Positions 54,800 through 63,990 of a stretch of 64,000 bases of DNA are shown here, one piece after another. The position numbers were made by a program, and so were the translations under genes. The notes below the pieces were generated by a model. That model was not told the origin of the DNA, ran no database searches, and saw nothing but the letters and a program-made list of their open reading frames with translations. The first letter of the stretch is position 1. The number at the start of each line of letters is the position of its first letter. Source of the DNA: Serpentinicella alkaliphila (GTDB lineage: Bacteria; Bacillota; Clostridia; Peptostreptococcales; Natronincolaceae); contig NZ_CP058648.1 in assembly GCF_018141405.1 (NCBI RefSeq), positions 2,418,502-2,482,501 of the forward strand, in the 5' to 3' direction.

Positions 54800-56095
54800 A
54801 TGTCAAAGGGGGAAATGTCAGTGTCAATAGTAAAAATACCGTATTCGAGGGGTTTTGTTGATTTAGAAGTAAAGGACACAAATCTATTAGGCGTATTAGA
54901 ATCTAAAGCACACCATTTCAAAACTGAGGATGATCAAGAAACTATAGTAAGAAAAGCTTTAGAAAGTCCAATAAGTTCACCTCGGTTGAAAGACCTAGCT
55001 AAAGAAAAAAATAATATTGTAATTATCACCAGTGACCATACACGTCCAGTTCCAAGTAAAATAACATTACCTATTCTTTTAGAGGAAATAAGGAGTGGTA
55101 ATCCAACGGCCGATATAACAATTTTAATTGCAACTGGTTTCCATCGACTTACAACTCGTGAAGAGATGATTAACAAATTCGGTGAAGATATAGTTAACAA
55201 TGAGAAACTTGTAAACCATGATTGTTGGGACGATAAAAACTTAGTTGATGTTGGTATATTACCGTCCGGTGGGAAATTAATACTAAACAAGCTAGCAATG
55301 GAAGCAGATCTATTGGTTGCCGAAGGATTTATTGAACCTCACTTTTTTGCAGGCTTTTCAGGTGGAAGAAAGAGTGTACTTCCTGGTGTTGCATCAGGAA
55401 CTACAGTATTAGCCAATCACTGCTCTAAATTTATTGCTAGTGAATTTGCTAGAACAGGTTGGTTAGAGGGAAATCCAATACATAAAGATATGTTATTTGC
55501 AGCTGAAGCTGCTAACTTGGCATTTATACTTAACGTAGTTATTGATGCAGATAAAAAAGTAATTAATGCCTTTGCAGGAAACAGAGTACTAGCCCATGAA
55601 ACAGGTTGTAAATTTGTAACAGAGCTAGCTAGTGTAAAGTCTATACCTGCGGATATAGTTATTACATCAAATGGAGGATATCCTCTTGATCAGAATATTT
55701 ATCAAGCTGTGAAGGGCATGACTGCTGCAGAGGCTACAGCAAATGAAGATGCAGTAATTATAATAGCTGCAGCTTGTAATGACGGTCATGGTGGTAAGGC
55801 CTTCTATGATACTTTCGTTGAAAACCCTACTCCTCAGTCCATTATGGATAAAATTTTACAAATACCGATGGAGAGTACTATTCCTGATCAATGGGAGTCA
55901 CAAATATTAGCAAGAGTTCTAATTAAACATAAGGTGATCTTAGTGACTGATCAATGTGATCCACAGTTGGTACGCGATATGAAAATGATTCATGCCTATA
56001 CTTTAGATGAGGCTTTAAAAATGGCATACGAAATAAAAGGCCAAAATGCAACTGTAACAGTGGTACCTGATGGAGTATCAGTTATAGTTTTATAA
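54800..56095 (+). CDS. larA: nickel-dependent lactate racemase family (LarA)
   Basis: The product is 431 residues from ATG 54800 (GGAGATT upstream; the frame is open from ATG 54782). LarA isomerises 2-hydroxyacids with a nickel pincer cofactor. Conserved positions are visible: the phosphate/substrate loop TSDHTRPVPS, the catalytic His in TGFHRL, and EPHFFAGFSGGRKSVLPG with the cofactor-tethering Lys and nickel-ligand His. The segment GYPLDQNIYQAVKGM completes the fold. The cofactor genes larB, larC and larE are not in the window. Other LarA paralogues act on hydroxyacids other than lactate, and the context does not settle this. Confidence 0.9.
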   Translation: MSKGEMSVSIVKIPYSRGFVDLEVKDTNLLGVLESKAHHFKTEDDQETIVRKALESPISSPRLKDLAKEKNNIVIITSDHTRPVPSKITLPILLEEIRSGNPTADITILIATGFHRLTTREEMINKFGEDIVNNEKLVNHDCWDDKNLVDVGILPSGGKLILNKLAMEADLLVAEGFIEPHFFAGFSGGRKSVLPGVASGTTVLANHCSKFIASEFARTGWLEGNPIHKDMLFAAEAANLAFILNVVIDADKKVINAFAGNRVLAHETGCKFVTELASVKSIPADIVITSNGGYPLDQNIYQAVKGMTAAEATANEDAVIIIAAACNDGHGGKAFYDTFVENPTPQSIMDKILQIPMESTIPDQWESQILARVLIKHKVILVTDQCDPQLVRDMKMIHAYTLDEALKMAYEIKGQNATVTVVPDGVSVIVL

Positions 56096-56231
56096 AGATT
56101 ATACAAATAGCCTCGCTCATATTCCGGGGTTATTTCAATAGATATGTAATAATTAGAGAACATATGGCTATAGCTTTAATTTATAATTTAACTTAGCATA
56201 TGACCTAATAGAGAAAAAAACCCCAAAAATT

Positions 56232-56267
56232 ATATCCTAAGAATGCTCTGCACTTAGGATATTTTTA
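56232..56267. terminator. terminator between larA and a convergent gene
   Basis: ATATCCTAAG (56232-56241) pairs with CTTAGGATAT (56253-56262) and is followed by TTTTAT on the plus strand. On the minus strand it runs towards an A/T-rich tract and also serves the convergent gene. Confidence 0.8.
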
Positions 56268-56789
56268 TTGGGAATGAATTACTCTTTTGAAAAAGTACTC
56301 GTCTTTTTCAATAATAAATTTAGCATTTGAACTATTATAAACATGTTGTTCTAGATTCAGAAAATCCCCATTTCGTCTTTCAAGAAGAGCAGTACTAATA
56401 ACTTTATTATTACGAGTGAATACAAGTTCTTGAAAAGAATCTGCGAGTATTTCTCCATCATAAAATAGATATGTATCTAGAATATATCCTATATATGTAC
56501 CATTTGTGTACCATGTAGTTCCTACAATTTCATGCTTTTTCTTATTAGGAGTATATGGACCAATTATATAAACCTCATCCCACTCAAAATTTAAAAAACG
56601 AGAAAGTAATATGGGCTCTTCAGAGATATTTTCTAAATAGTACTCTACTTGATTGGATGAAGAATGTGTAACCTTATTTGATCTGTAGTGCGTGTATGAT
56701 GAAATAATAACAAACAATGCTATAGAAAATAAAACTAGAATTAGATTTTTTTGTATATTTTTTCTGTACAAAATAAACATTCCTTTCAT
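56265..56789 (-). CDS. signal-anchored extracytoplasmic protein, unknown
   Basis: The 174-residue protein has one N-terminal transmembrane helix (ILVLFSIALFVIISSY, about residues 16-31) preceded by basic residues, and an external domain of about 140 residues. The domain is beta-rich, with EWDEVYIIGPYTPNKK and GTTWYTNGTYIGYIL. It resembles a small surface or sporulation-associated protein but matches no family I can name. AAAGGAATG precedes the ATG. It is encoded alone between larA and the YjiH gene. Confidence 0.65.
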   Translation of the reverse strand: MKGMFILYRKNIQKNLILVLFSIALFVIISSYTHYRSNKVTHSSSNQVEYYLENISEEPILLSRFLNFEWDEVYIIGPYTPNKKKHEIVGTTWYTNGTYIGYILDTYLFYDGEILADSFQELVFTRNNKVISTALLERRNGDFLNLEQHVYNSSNAKFIIEKDEYFFKRVIHSQ

Positions 56790-56979
56790 TAAAGTGATAT
56801 TGTTACGGAACTAATAGTTGTTAGATATCTTTTCCATAATTGTACATTTTGTTATAATATAAATAATATGTTTGAATTATTTTTTACACTACCGTATTAT
56901 AAATGAAAAATGTAAAACTTGAAAGCTAAATGTATTCATTACTTATTTTCCAAATATTAAAAGAGGAGGAGCCTAATCT

Positions 56980-58311
56980 ATGAACACTGACAAAACAATA
57001 AGTCAATATGAAAACACACGACATAAATTGAATATATTTAAATTTGTGGCATTTAGCTTTTTTGGTATTTTTGTATACTTTATTCCTCTTACTATTTTTG
57101 GAAAGAAAACAATTTTATTAGATCATTTAGTTACTGCTATTATACTAGCTATGCCAAGATTGGGGGCAAGCTTAACTTTATGTATGATTGTTCTTGGTGG
57201 CTTTTTACCTTTCTACGAAAAAAGCTGGAATAAAGATATAAGTTCTGTTGTAATGTCAGTACTTAAAGTTTTTGGAATCTTCTTAGGTATAATGGCATTC
57301 TTTAAATTTGGACCTGAGTGGTTGATGAGAGAAGATATGTTGCCGGTTTTGTTTAATAAAATAGCTATACCTGTAGCAGTAATTATTCCAATCGGGTCAT
57401 TATTTTTAACCTTCATTACTGAATATGGACTTATTGGCTTCTTTGGAGTAATATTTAAACCGGTAATGAGACCTATATGGAAAGTGCCAGGGACTGCTGC
57501 AGTAAATGTAGTTGCATCTTTTATTGGTAGTTTTTCAATTGGTATTTTTATTACCAATAGACTTTTCAAAGAAGGTAAATATACAAAGAAAGAAGCGGCT
57601 ATAATTGTGACTAGCTTTTCTACTGTTTCAACAACATTCATGGTAATTATAGCTAAAAACCTAGACTTAATGTCAATATGGAATACATTTTTTTGGACTA
57701 CCTTTTTTACAACATTTATAGTTTCAGCCATCACAGCTAGATTAAAACCTTTAAATTCCATAGAGGATGTTTATACTTTCTCTCAGAAAGAGATAGAGTC
57801 TAAATCAAAAGAAAGACTAATAAATAGAGCAATTAATGAAGCTATCAAAGAAGTAGAAAATAACAAATCAATTTGGCATAGCATAGCTAGTAATCTTAAA
57901 GATGGGATATATATGAGTCTTAGATTTTTACCATTGATCTTAGCCATTGGAGTAATGTCTTTTTTCTTAGCTAAGATGACATCCTTTTTCGATATTGTTG
58001 CCTACATATTTTATCCAATTATTTATGTTTTAAAAATACAAGAGCCATGGATGGTAGCCAAAGCAATTGCTACAGCCGGAGCTGAGGTATTGATGCCGTC
58101 ATTAATTATGACAGGTAAAGAGATGCCTATAGCCGCCAGGTTTGTTACTGGTGTTGTATCTATATCCTCAATATTATTTTTTTCTGGTTCTATTCCTTGT
58201 ATTTTAAGCACAGATATAGATATAAATTTAAAGGATGTACTACTTATCCTTATTGAGAGAATTGTAATCACACTTATAATAGTAGCTCCAGTAGTTAGAA
58301 TTATATTTTAA
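56980..58311 (+). CDS. YjiH family membrane protein (nucleoside-recognition/Gate domain)
   Basis: The 443-residue protein has about ten hydrophobic segments in two blocks (residues 20-245 and 305-440) separated by a charged linker of about 50 residues. The segments VPGTAAVNVVASFIGSFSIG and KAIATAGAEVLMPSLIM are Gate-domain signatures of the YjiH/SpmA/nucleoside-transporter group. The substrate is unknown; similar proteins are linked to export or uptake of small anions and nucleosides. AGAGGAGGAG precedes the ATG. It ends at a strong bidirectional terminator. Confidence 0.82.
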   Translation: MNTDKTISQYENTRHKLNIFKFVAFSFFGIFVYFIPLTIFGKKTILLDHLVTAIILAMPRLGASLTLCMIVLGGFLPFYEKSWNKDISSVVMSVLKVFGIFLGIMAFFKFGPEWLMREDMLPVLFNKIAIPVAVIIPIGSLFLTFITEYGLIGFFGVIFKPVMRPIWKVPGTAAVNVVASFIGSFSIGIFITNRLFKEGKYTKKEAAIIVTSFSTVSTTFMVIIAKNLDLMSIWNTFFWTTFFTTFIVSAITARLKPLNSIEDVYTFSQKEIESKSKERLINRAINEAIKEVENNKSIWHSIASNLKDGIYMSLRFLPLILAIGVMSFFLAKMTSFFDIVAYIFYPIIYVLKIQEPWMVAKAIATAGAEVLMPSLIMTGKEMPIAARFVTGVVSISSILFFSGSIPCILSTDIDINLKDVLLILIERIVITLIIVAPVVRIIF

Positions 58312-58325
58312 TTTATAAACATTAT

Positions 58326-58367
58326 AATAAATAGGCTTTCCACAAAAAAACGGAAAGCCTATTTATT
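58326..58367. terminator. bidirectional terminator, 16-bp perfect stem
   Basis: AATAAATAGGCTTTCC (58326-58341) pairs perfectly with GGAAAGCCTATTTATT (58352-58367) around a 10-base loop. It lies between the YjiH gene and the convergent TetR gene. Confidence 0.9.
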
Positions 58368-58399
58368 ATGTTTAATTTATTAAAAACTAAAAACTAGAA

Positions 58400-58984
58400 T
58401 TAAGTTAAAGTTTTAATTAGTCGATTTACATAACTATGAACAGCTTCAGTAAGGTCGTATTCACCATTGTGTAAGCACCAATCATAAACAATACCTCTTA
58501 CGGCTATAAATAGAAATCTTACAGTTTCCTCAGGTGTCATATCTTTAGTGATTTCCCCTTTGTTTTGACCTTCATCTATAATCTTCTCCAAAACAGTCTG
58601 CATGGATCTTCCTTTAGTGGCAAATAGGTTATTTTTCACAGTATATAACTGTTTTACGAAATCAATACCTCGGTCTACGTTATAATCAGCATAGTAGATA
58701 AAGTACTTAATAATTTTTTCTTGGGTTGAACCTGTTTTTATATTGTTTGCTACAACGTTTAAAAAATAGTCATCTGCTAACTTAAATATCGTATCTAGTA
58801 TTTCATTTTTAGATTTAAATGAATTATAAAAAGAGCCAACTGATACACCTGCTTTTTTACATATTTCCTCTACAGTAATGTTTTGAAATCCTTTTATTTC
58901 AATTAGTTCAACTGCAGTCTTGTATATTTTATCCTGTGTATTTATTGCTTGAATTTGTCTTTTGGTAAGTTTTTTCTCCACCAT
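58400..58984 (-). CDS. TetR/AcrR family regulator
   Basis: The 194-residue protein has an N-terminal TetR helix-turn-helix: AVELIEIKGFQNITVEEICKK followed by AGVSVGSFYNSFKSKNEIL. The C-terminal helical ligand domain contains YFIYYADYNVDRGIDF. It is encoded divergently from the flavoprotein reductase gene. Two tandem palindromes (59103-59127) lie just downstream of that gene's promoter, so it is likely the repressor of the reductase and perhaps of itself. The inducer may be the reductase substrate. Confidence 0.92.
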   Translation of the reverse strand: MVEKKLTKRQIQAINTQDKIYKTAVELIEIKGFQNITVEEICKKAGVSVGSFYNSFKSKNEILDTIFKLADDYFLNVVANNIKTGSTQEKIIKYFIYYADYNVDRGIDFVKQLYTVKNNLFATKGRSMQTVLEKIIDEGQNKGEITKDMTPEETVRFLFIAVRGIVYDWCLHNGEYDLTEAVHSYVNRLIKTLT

Positions 58985-59016
58985 TATTGCTCTCCCATAG
59001 TAATTTAGTTTATAAA

Positions 59017-59045
59017 ATTATAACAAATATGTATCTGATTGTAAA
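59017..59045 (-). promoter_or_regulatory. promoter of the TetR gene
   Basis: On the minus strand TTTACA (59040-59045) lies 17 bases from TATAAT (59017-59022), leaving a short leader to the start at 58984. Confidence 0.75.
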
Positions 59046-59061
59046 TTACTTCATAATATTA

Positions 59062-59090
59062 TTGACTAATAATTAACAAGTATATATAAT
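59062..59090 (+). promoter_or_regulatory. promoter of the flavoprotein reductase gene
   Basis: TTGACT (59062-59067) and TATAAT (59085-59090) are 17 bases apart. The predicted start near 59097 gives a leader of about 190 bases. Confidence 0.85.
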
Positions 59091-59102
59091 AAAATTAAAT
59101 AG

Positions 59103-59127
59103 TGAACCAATTCAGTGAACGCATTCA
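59103..59127. promoter_or_regulatory. two tandem palindromic operator candidates (TGAA-N4-TTCA)
   Basis: TGAACCAATTCA (59103-59114) and TGAACGCATTCA (59116-59127) are two copies of TGAAC-N2-ATTCA in a 13-bp repeat. They cover about +6 to +30 of the reductase transcript and lie 120 bp from the TetR start codon, a standard repressor position. Confidence 0.7.
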
Positions 59128-59286
59128 AGCAAATAATAATTGTTATTAAAACAGAATTCTTAGTGATGAATTTAATTTTTTCGTGCCATTTTGGTTGTTC
59201 ATTTCAATGGGGGAGCTTAACTTATTAAGAGCATAATAGCTATTAATAAGTAAGTATAAAAATGAAATATAATAAGGAGGATGAAG

Positions 59287-61083
59287 ATGTTTAAACTCAA
59301 GAGAATTATTTCAGTTTTATTGTGCATCATGATGGCTGTTGCAATTGTTGGTTGTCAGTCAAAACCTACAGAATCAAAAGGCCCAGAATTATTCAAAGCA
59401 GGTACATACAAGGTATCAGCAGACGGACATAATGGTGACATTACAGTTGAGGTTACAGTAGATAAATACGAAATTAAAGAAATAAAAGTTTTAAGTCATA
59501 AAGAAAGTCCTAACATTACAGATGCGGCAATAGAAAGAATGCCAAAAGCAATTGTAAATGATCAAACCTTAGCAGTAGATGCAATTGCAGGCGCAACGGT
59601 TACCAGTAATGCAATTATAGCTGCGGTAACTGAAGCTCTTAAGCTAGCTGGTGCAGACATAAGTGCATTAAGTATTAGAAAGGATAGAGAAGCAGTTATA
59701 GGCGAAACTACTGAGTATACAACAGATGTTGTTGTTATAGGTGGTGGTGGTGCAGGTCTAGCAGCTGCTGTATCCGCTCATCAAAATGGTGTAAAGGTAA
59801 TAGTACTTGAAAAGATGCCAAGACTTGGTGGGAATACAATTCTATCTGGTGGAGCATTTAATGCGGCTAGTTCTCCAAGACAGGTTGCTCAAGGAATAGA
59901 AGATTCAGTTGACAAACATTTTACTCAAACCTATGAAGGTGGAGACAAATTAGGAAATCCTGAGTTAATAAGAACACTTGTTGAAAATGCATATCCAGCG
60001 GTTGAATGGCTTGAAAGCTTAGGAATGAAATTTAATGCTGAAGTATTTACTGTTTTAGGTGGACTGTGGCCAAGAGCCCATAAACCATCAAGTCCATTAG
60101 GAACAGGTTTTATTGAAACTTATCAGAATTATATAAATTCAAATGAAGGTATTGAAGTACTTCTGGATACAGAAGCCCTTGAATTAATAGTAGTAGAAGG
60201 TAAAATTACTGGAGTAAAAGCTAAAGGTTTAAAGGGAGAAGTTATTGTAAACGCAAATAATGGAGTTGTTTTAGCTACTGGTGGTTTTGGTGCTAATAGT
60301 AAGATGGTAGAGCAATATAATAAATCCTGGCCTTCACTAGCAAATGTTAAAACGACTAACCATCCAGGGGCTACAGGAGACGGTTTACGTATGGGAGAGG
60401 CTGTTGGAGCAAATCTTATTGGTTTAGAAAATCTACAATTACTACCATTAGGAGACCCAAAAACAGGAAGTTTAAGTGGAAATATTGAACAAGGTGTTGA
60501 AAATAGAATATTTGTAAATAAATCTGGTAATCGTTTTGTCGATGAAGGTGCTCGTAGGGATGTTATGACTAAGGCTTTATTACAACAGGAAGACTCCTTC
60601 CTATGGATAGTACTTGATTCTATAAATTATCCAACACCAGAAACTAGAAATAACTTTAATGAAACAATAGAAGAGTTAATTGCACAAGGTAGAGCATTTA
60701 AAGGTGATACTCTTGAAGAGCTAGCTGGAAAAATTAATGTTGATCCTAAAAATCTTGTAAAATCAGTTGAAGAGTTTAATAAGGCTGTAAAATCAGGGGG
60801 ACCAGATGAATTTGGTAGAACATTGTTTGATGCTCCGATAGAAAAAGGACCATTCTATGCAGCACCTCGTGTGCCAACAATTCACCATACTATGGGCGGA
60901 ATAGAAATTAACAAATATGCACAGGTGCTAAATAAAAGTGGCGAAGTAATCCCTGGACTATACGCAGCTGGAGAAGTAACTGGTGGAATTCATGGAAGTA
61001 ATCGTTTAGGTGGTAATGCCTTAGCTGATATAACTGTATTCGGTAGAATTGCTGGTCAAAGTGCGGCAGAAAAAAATAGTTAA
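59287..61083 (+). CDS. FMN/FAD lipoprotein reductase, fumarate/urocanate-reductase family
   Basis: I place the start at ATG 59287, because AGGAGG at 59275-59280 would abut the ATG at 59281. The product of 598 residues has a lipobox VGC (Cys23). An FMN-binding domain (about 37-118) carries the covalent flavin site AGATVTSNAI. A flavocytochrome-c/FAD_binding_2 domain starts at VVVIGGGGAGLAAAVSA and ends with the active-site block HHTMGGIEI and [18 protein letters not shown]. Such extracytoplasmic reductases use enoates (fumarate, urocanate, acrylates, cinnamates) as electron acceptors. The family members differ in one or two pocket residues, so the acceptor is not predictable. It is regulated by the divergent TetR gene. 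Confidence 0.92.
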   Translation: MFKLKRIISVLLCIMMAVAIVGCQSKPTESKGPELFKAGTYKVSADGHNGDITVEVTVDKYEIKEIKVLSHKESPNITDAAIERMPKAIVNDQTLAVDAIAGATVTSNAIIAAVTEALKLAGADISALSIRKDREAVIGETTEYTTDVVVIGGGGAGLAAAVSAHQNGVKVIVLEKMPRLGGNTILSGGAFNAASSPRQVAQGIEDSVDKHFTQTYEGGDKLGNPELIRTLVENAYPAVEWLESLGMKFNAEVFTVLGGLWPRAHKPSSPLGTGFIETYQNYINSNEGIEVLLDTEALELIVVEGKITGVKAKGLKGEVIVNANNGVVLATGGFGANSKMVEQYNKSWPSLANVKTTNHPGATGDGLRMGEAVGANLIGLENLQLLPLGDPKTGSLSGNIEQGVENRIFVNKSGNRFVDEGARRDVMTKALLQQEDSFLWIVLDSINYPTPETRNNFNETIEELIAQGRAFKGDTLEELAGKINVDPKNLVKSVEEFNKAVKSGGPDEFGRTLFDAPIEKGPFYAAPRVPTIHHTMGGIEINKYAQVLNKSGEVIPGLYAAGEVTGGIHGSNRLGGNALADITVFGRIAGQSAAEKNS

Positions 61084-61127
61084 GTAGTTTAATAAATTAT
61101 AGTAGCTTTATTATAGAATACAAGATA

Positions 61128-61171
61128 GTTGATTGCATGGGTAAATCCCCGCCCTGCATGATTTGATCAAC
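61128..61171 (+). other. two-part stem-loop in the reductase 3' region
   Basis: GTTGAT (61128-61133) pairs with ATCAAC (61166-61171). Inside it TGCA-GGG (61134-61141, one bulged T) pairs with CCCTGCA (61152-61158). It lies 45 bp after the stop and just before the main terminator. It may be mRNA 3' structure rather than a gene. Confidence 0.4.
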
Positions 61172-61184
61172 AAATATTTATAGG

Positions 61185-61231
61185 AAACAAATGAATTCAG
61201 TGTTTATCACATTGGATTCATTTGTTTTTTT
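61185..61231 (+). terminator. terminator of the flavoprotein reductase gene
   Basis: AAACAAATGAAT (61185-61196) pairs perfectly with ATTCATTTGTTT (61216-61227), and the T-run continues to 61231. Confidence 0.9.
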
Positions 61232-61362
61232 AGAAGCCTTAGAACAAAAAATCAATATGAAGCTAGATATTTTGGTATCCTAATTGTTTTAAGTGATTTC
61301 TATTTAATTTGAAAAAAATCATCATGTTGACTGTTTTTAAAGTTCTTATGGGAGATGAAAAG

Positions 61363-61734
61363 ATGAAAAAGGGAGATATCTTTATAATCATTTTTGTACT
61401 TTTTATGTCAGTTATAAGTGTATTTAAAATGAGGACCATGTGGCAAAGCGATAGTGCATATGACTATGTCAATATTAATATAAATGGTGATGAATATAAA
61501 AGAGTCGTCCTCGGGAAGCCTCAAACTGTGGTGATTAATCGAGAAGGTAAATATAATGAAATAGAAATTAAAGCAAATGGTGTAGTTATGCGTGATGCAA
61601 ATTGTGATAATAAGGATTGTCTACAACAGGGTGAAGTTAACTTGGACAACATAAATTCCCGAATCATGACTGGGTGGATTATTTGTCTTCCAAACAATGT
61701 ATCTATTGAATTGGTGAATGGAGTAAAGAACTGA
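61363..61734 (+). CDS. NusG domain II-containing membrane-anchored protein
   Basis: The start is ATG 61363 with GGGAGA seven bases upstream; the frame is open from 61309. The 123-residue protein has one N-terminal transmembrane helix. A small beta domain of NusG-II type follows: YVNININGDEYKRVVL, then EIEIKANGVVMRDANCDNKDC, and a C-terminal IICLPNNVSIEL. The conserved Cys pair (C-x4-C) is intact. Such proteins commonly accompany FMN-binding and Rnf-like redox genes. Its place right after an FMN-binding reductase fits that, although a terminator separates them. Confidence 0.85.
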   Translation: MKKGDIFIIIFVLFMSVISVFKMRTMWQSDSAYDYVNININGDEYKRVVLGKPQTVVINREGKYNEIEIKANGVVMRDANCDNKDCLQQGEVNLDNINSRIMTGWIICLPNNVSIELVNGVKN

Positions 61735-61928
61735 GAATACAAAGATAAATGGATTCGGGCTATTAATTGAACTTTCACTGATACTGGGAGTTGAACTGGG
61801 ACTTTTTAATACTGTTTTACTGTTTGCTTAATACCGATTGAATATCTAAATTATTTTTGTATTATGAGTAGCATTTCTAAGAAATTATTAATAGTAATTC
61901 TATTGAGCAGCAAGAATGGTAGATTGCT

Positions 61929-61975
61929 AAAAATAGACTCAAGCTCTAGTTTATCTAGTTCTGAGTCTATTTTTA
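61929..61975. terminator. bidirectional terminator between NusG-II gene and MCP
   Basis: AAAATAGACTCA and TGAGTCTATTTT form a stem around a loop of about 20 bases, with U-runs on both strands. It mainly serves the minus-strand chemoreceptor gene that ends at 61990. Confidence 0.8.
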
Positions 61976-61989
61976 TATAATAGGTTTAT

Positions 61990-63771
61990 TTAAATTTTAA
62001 ACTTACTTATATGTTCGTTTAAACTATCAGATAAATATGTGAGCTGCTCGCTAGACATTTTAATATCTTCAATGTTATGTAATTGATTCGTTAGGCTTGC
62101 GGATACTTCTTCGGTAGCTGCAGAGTTTTGTTGAGCAGTTGCAGATAGCCCTTCTAAAACCTGTAATATTTCATTTTTAATACTTGATACCGTAGAGCTT
62201 GATGCTTCTAACAAAGAAATTCTTGAAGTAATTTTATCTACCTCATTAGCTATAGAATTAAAATTAGTCATTGAAGCTTCAGCAGCTTGAGTTTGCTCTT
62301 GTAAAGATACTCCAGTTTCCTCCATAACTTTAAGTGAAAAATATGACTTCTGTTGCAATTCTTTTATTGTTGATTCAATTTCCTTGGTCGATTCCGCTGA
62401 TTGTTCTGCTAGTTTTCTAATTTCTTCAGCTACGACAGCAAACCCCTTTCCATGATCTCCAGCTCTAGCAGCTTCAATACTGGCATTTAGGGCTAGAAGA
62501 TTAGTTTGTGCAGAGATATTTGAAATTGTTTGGCTAGCAAAGCTAATTTTATCTGAAAATGTGCTTGTAGTAGAAACAGCTTCAAGTACCTTGTTAGAAG
62601 ACTTATTTGTTTCTTGCATCTTTAGCTTCAAATCTTCAATTACTGATAAACCAGCATCTTTGATTTTTTTAATATTATTGATTTCATTTACTAGGTATGA
62701 TAGTTGTTCTTGTTCGGTTTTAATTGCTTCTCCTAATTCTAAAGCTCTAGTTGCACCTCTCTCAGTTTCCATGGCCTGTTCTGATGCTCCACTAGAAATA
62801 GATTCAACAGCAAATGAAACTTCAGATATGGCATTTTTACTATTATTTAGAGAAGCTAAAAAGTTTCTTGATAGTTCTTCTATGTTATGAGATATATTGC
62901 CAGTACTATCTAGTTGTGTTTTTATTTGTTCAACTAATATACTAAGTTTATTAGCGACTTGTCCAATTTCGTCTGACGAATTTATTTCAATAGGCTTAAT
63001 AGAAATGCTACCATCTTCGTTTTCAATAATTGAAGAAGATATTTTTTCTAATGGTGCTGATAAATTTTTACTTAGTAGCATAGCTACAACATAAGAAATA
63101 AGGGCTAGAACTAATAAAACTGATAATACTGTATAGATAACAGCATTAATATTTTTTTCAATTTCTACAGTTCTGTTATGCACTGTATTGTCTAAATGAT
63201 CAACGTAATTACCAGTACTAACAACCCATTGCCAAGGAGTAAATAATTCTGAGTATGCACGCTTAACCGTTAGATTTCCTGTGCCTACATCTTGAGGTTT
63301 TTCCCATAGATATTCTGTAAATCCATTTTGATTAGGATCTTTGACAGCATTAATTATATTTTGAATAACAAAATTTCCATCAGGATCTTTAACTTCAAAG
63401 CGTGTTGTTCCTTCTTTGTCTGGAACCATAGGGTGGCCAATAAGAGTGTAATCTAAACTATCTATCCACATGTAACCTTCGGTGCCATACCTCATTGATT
63501 TAATTGTTTCTTTTGCTTGATATTTTGCTTCATCTTCAGAAAGCTCACCTGCTTGTTGTAAATTATAAAAATATTCTAAGATAGCAACACTTGATTGAAC
63601 TTGAGATTTAATCATTTCATCATAATCAAGTAAAAGTGATGTTTTGTAGCTGTTGATAAAGTCCATTTTTAGTTTAGTAGTAGCCATCTGAGTTCCAAAA
63701 AAGCCTGCTACAACTAATATTGTAATAACAATAATAAAGTTTAGCGTAATTTTTCCTTTTAACGATTTCAA
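61990..63771 (-). CDS. methyl-accepting chemotaxis protein with sCache_2-type sensor
   Basis: I place the start at TTG 63771, with AGGGGTG seven bases upstream; the open frame continues to 63816 without a ribosome site. The product of about 593 residues has a transmembrane helix near the N-terminus and an extracellular single-Cache domain with [20 protein letters not shown] and [19 protein letters not shown], typical of sCache_2. A second transmembrane helix ([19 protein letters not shown]), a HAMP domain and the signalling hairpin tip with [20 protein letters not shown] follow. It senses a small external ligand and controls CheA. The ligand is unknown, although Cache_2 receptors often bind short carboxylates. 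Confidence 0.92.
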   Translation of the reverse strand: MKSLKGKITLNFIIVITILVVAGFFGTQMATTKLKMDFINSYKTSLLLDYDEMIKSQVQSSVAILEYFYNLQQAGELSEDEAKYQAKETIKSMRYGTEGYMWIDSLDYTLIGHPMVPDKEGTTRFEVKDPDGNFVIQNIINAVKDPNQNGFTEYLWEKPQDVGTGNLTVKRAYSELFTPWQWVVSTGNYVDHLDNTVHNRTVEIEKNINAVIYTVLSVLLVLALISYVVAMLLSKNLSAPLEKISSSIIENEDGSISIKPIEINSSDEIGQVANKLSILVEQIKTQLDSTGNISHNIEELSRNFLASLNNSKNAISEVSFAVESISSGASEQAMETERGATRALELGEAIKTEQEQLSYLVNEINNIKKIKDAGLSVIEDLKLKMQETNKSSNKVLEAVSTTSTFSDKISFASQTISNISAQTNLLALNASIEAARAGDHGKGFAVVAEEIRKLAEQSAESTKEIESTIKELQQKSYFSLKVMEETGVSLQEQTQAAEASMTNFNSIANEVDKITSRISLLEASSSTVSSIKNEILQVLEGLSATAQQNSAATEEVSASLTNQLHNIEDIKMSSEQLTYLSDSLNEHISKFKI

Positions 63772-63960
63772 AAATAACACCCCTAACATTTTAGATTGAT
63801 TAAAATAATAGCACATAGATTGTATACTTTATAGGTATTTATTGTTAAAATTGTGTATATTTATTTAATTGAACACCCCCAATTTAAGTTCTACTATCTC
63901 AAAATTAGCTATAATCACTTGATTAAACAAAAGTCTATACTCAGTAATATATAGATTAAT

Positions 63961-63990
63961 ATATTAATTTATATTAATTTATATTAATTT
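63961..63990. repeat. short tandem repeat, 10-bp unit x3
   Basis: ATATTAATTT is repeated three times without change in a pure A/T tract at the window edge. It probably continues partially on both sides. Confidence 0.7.
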
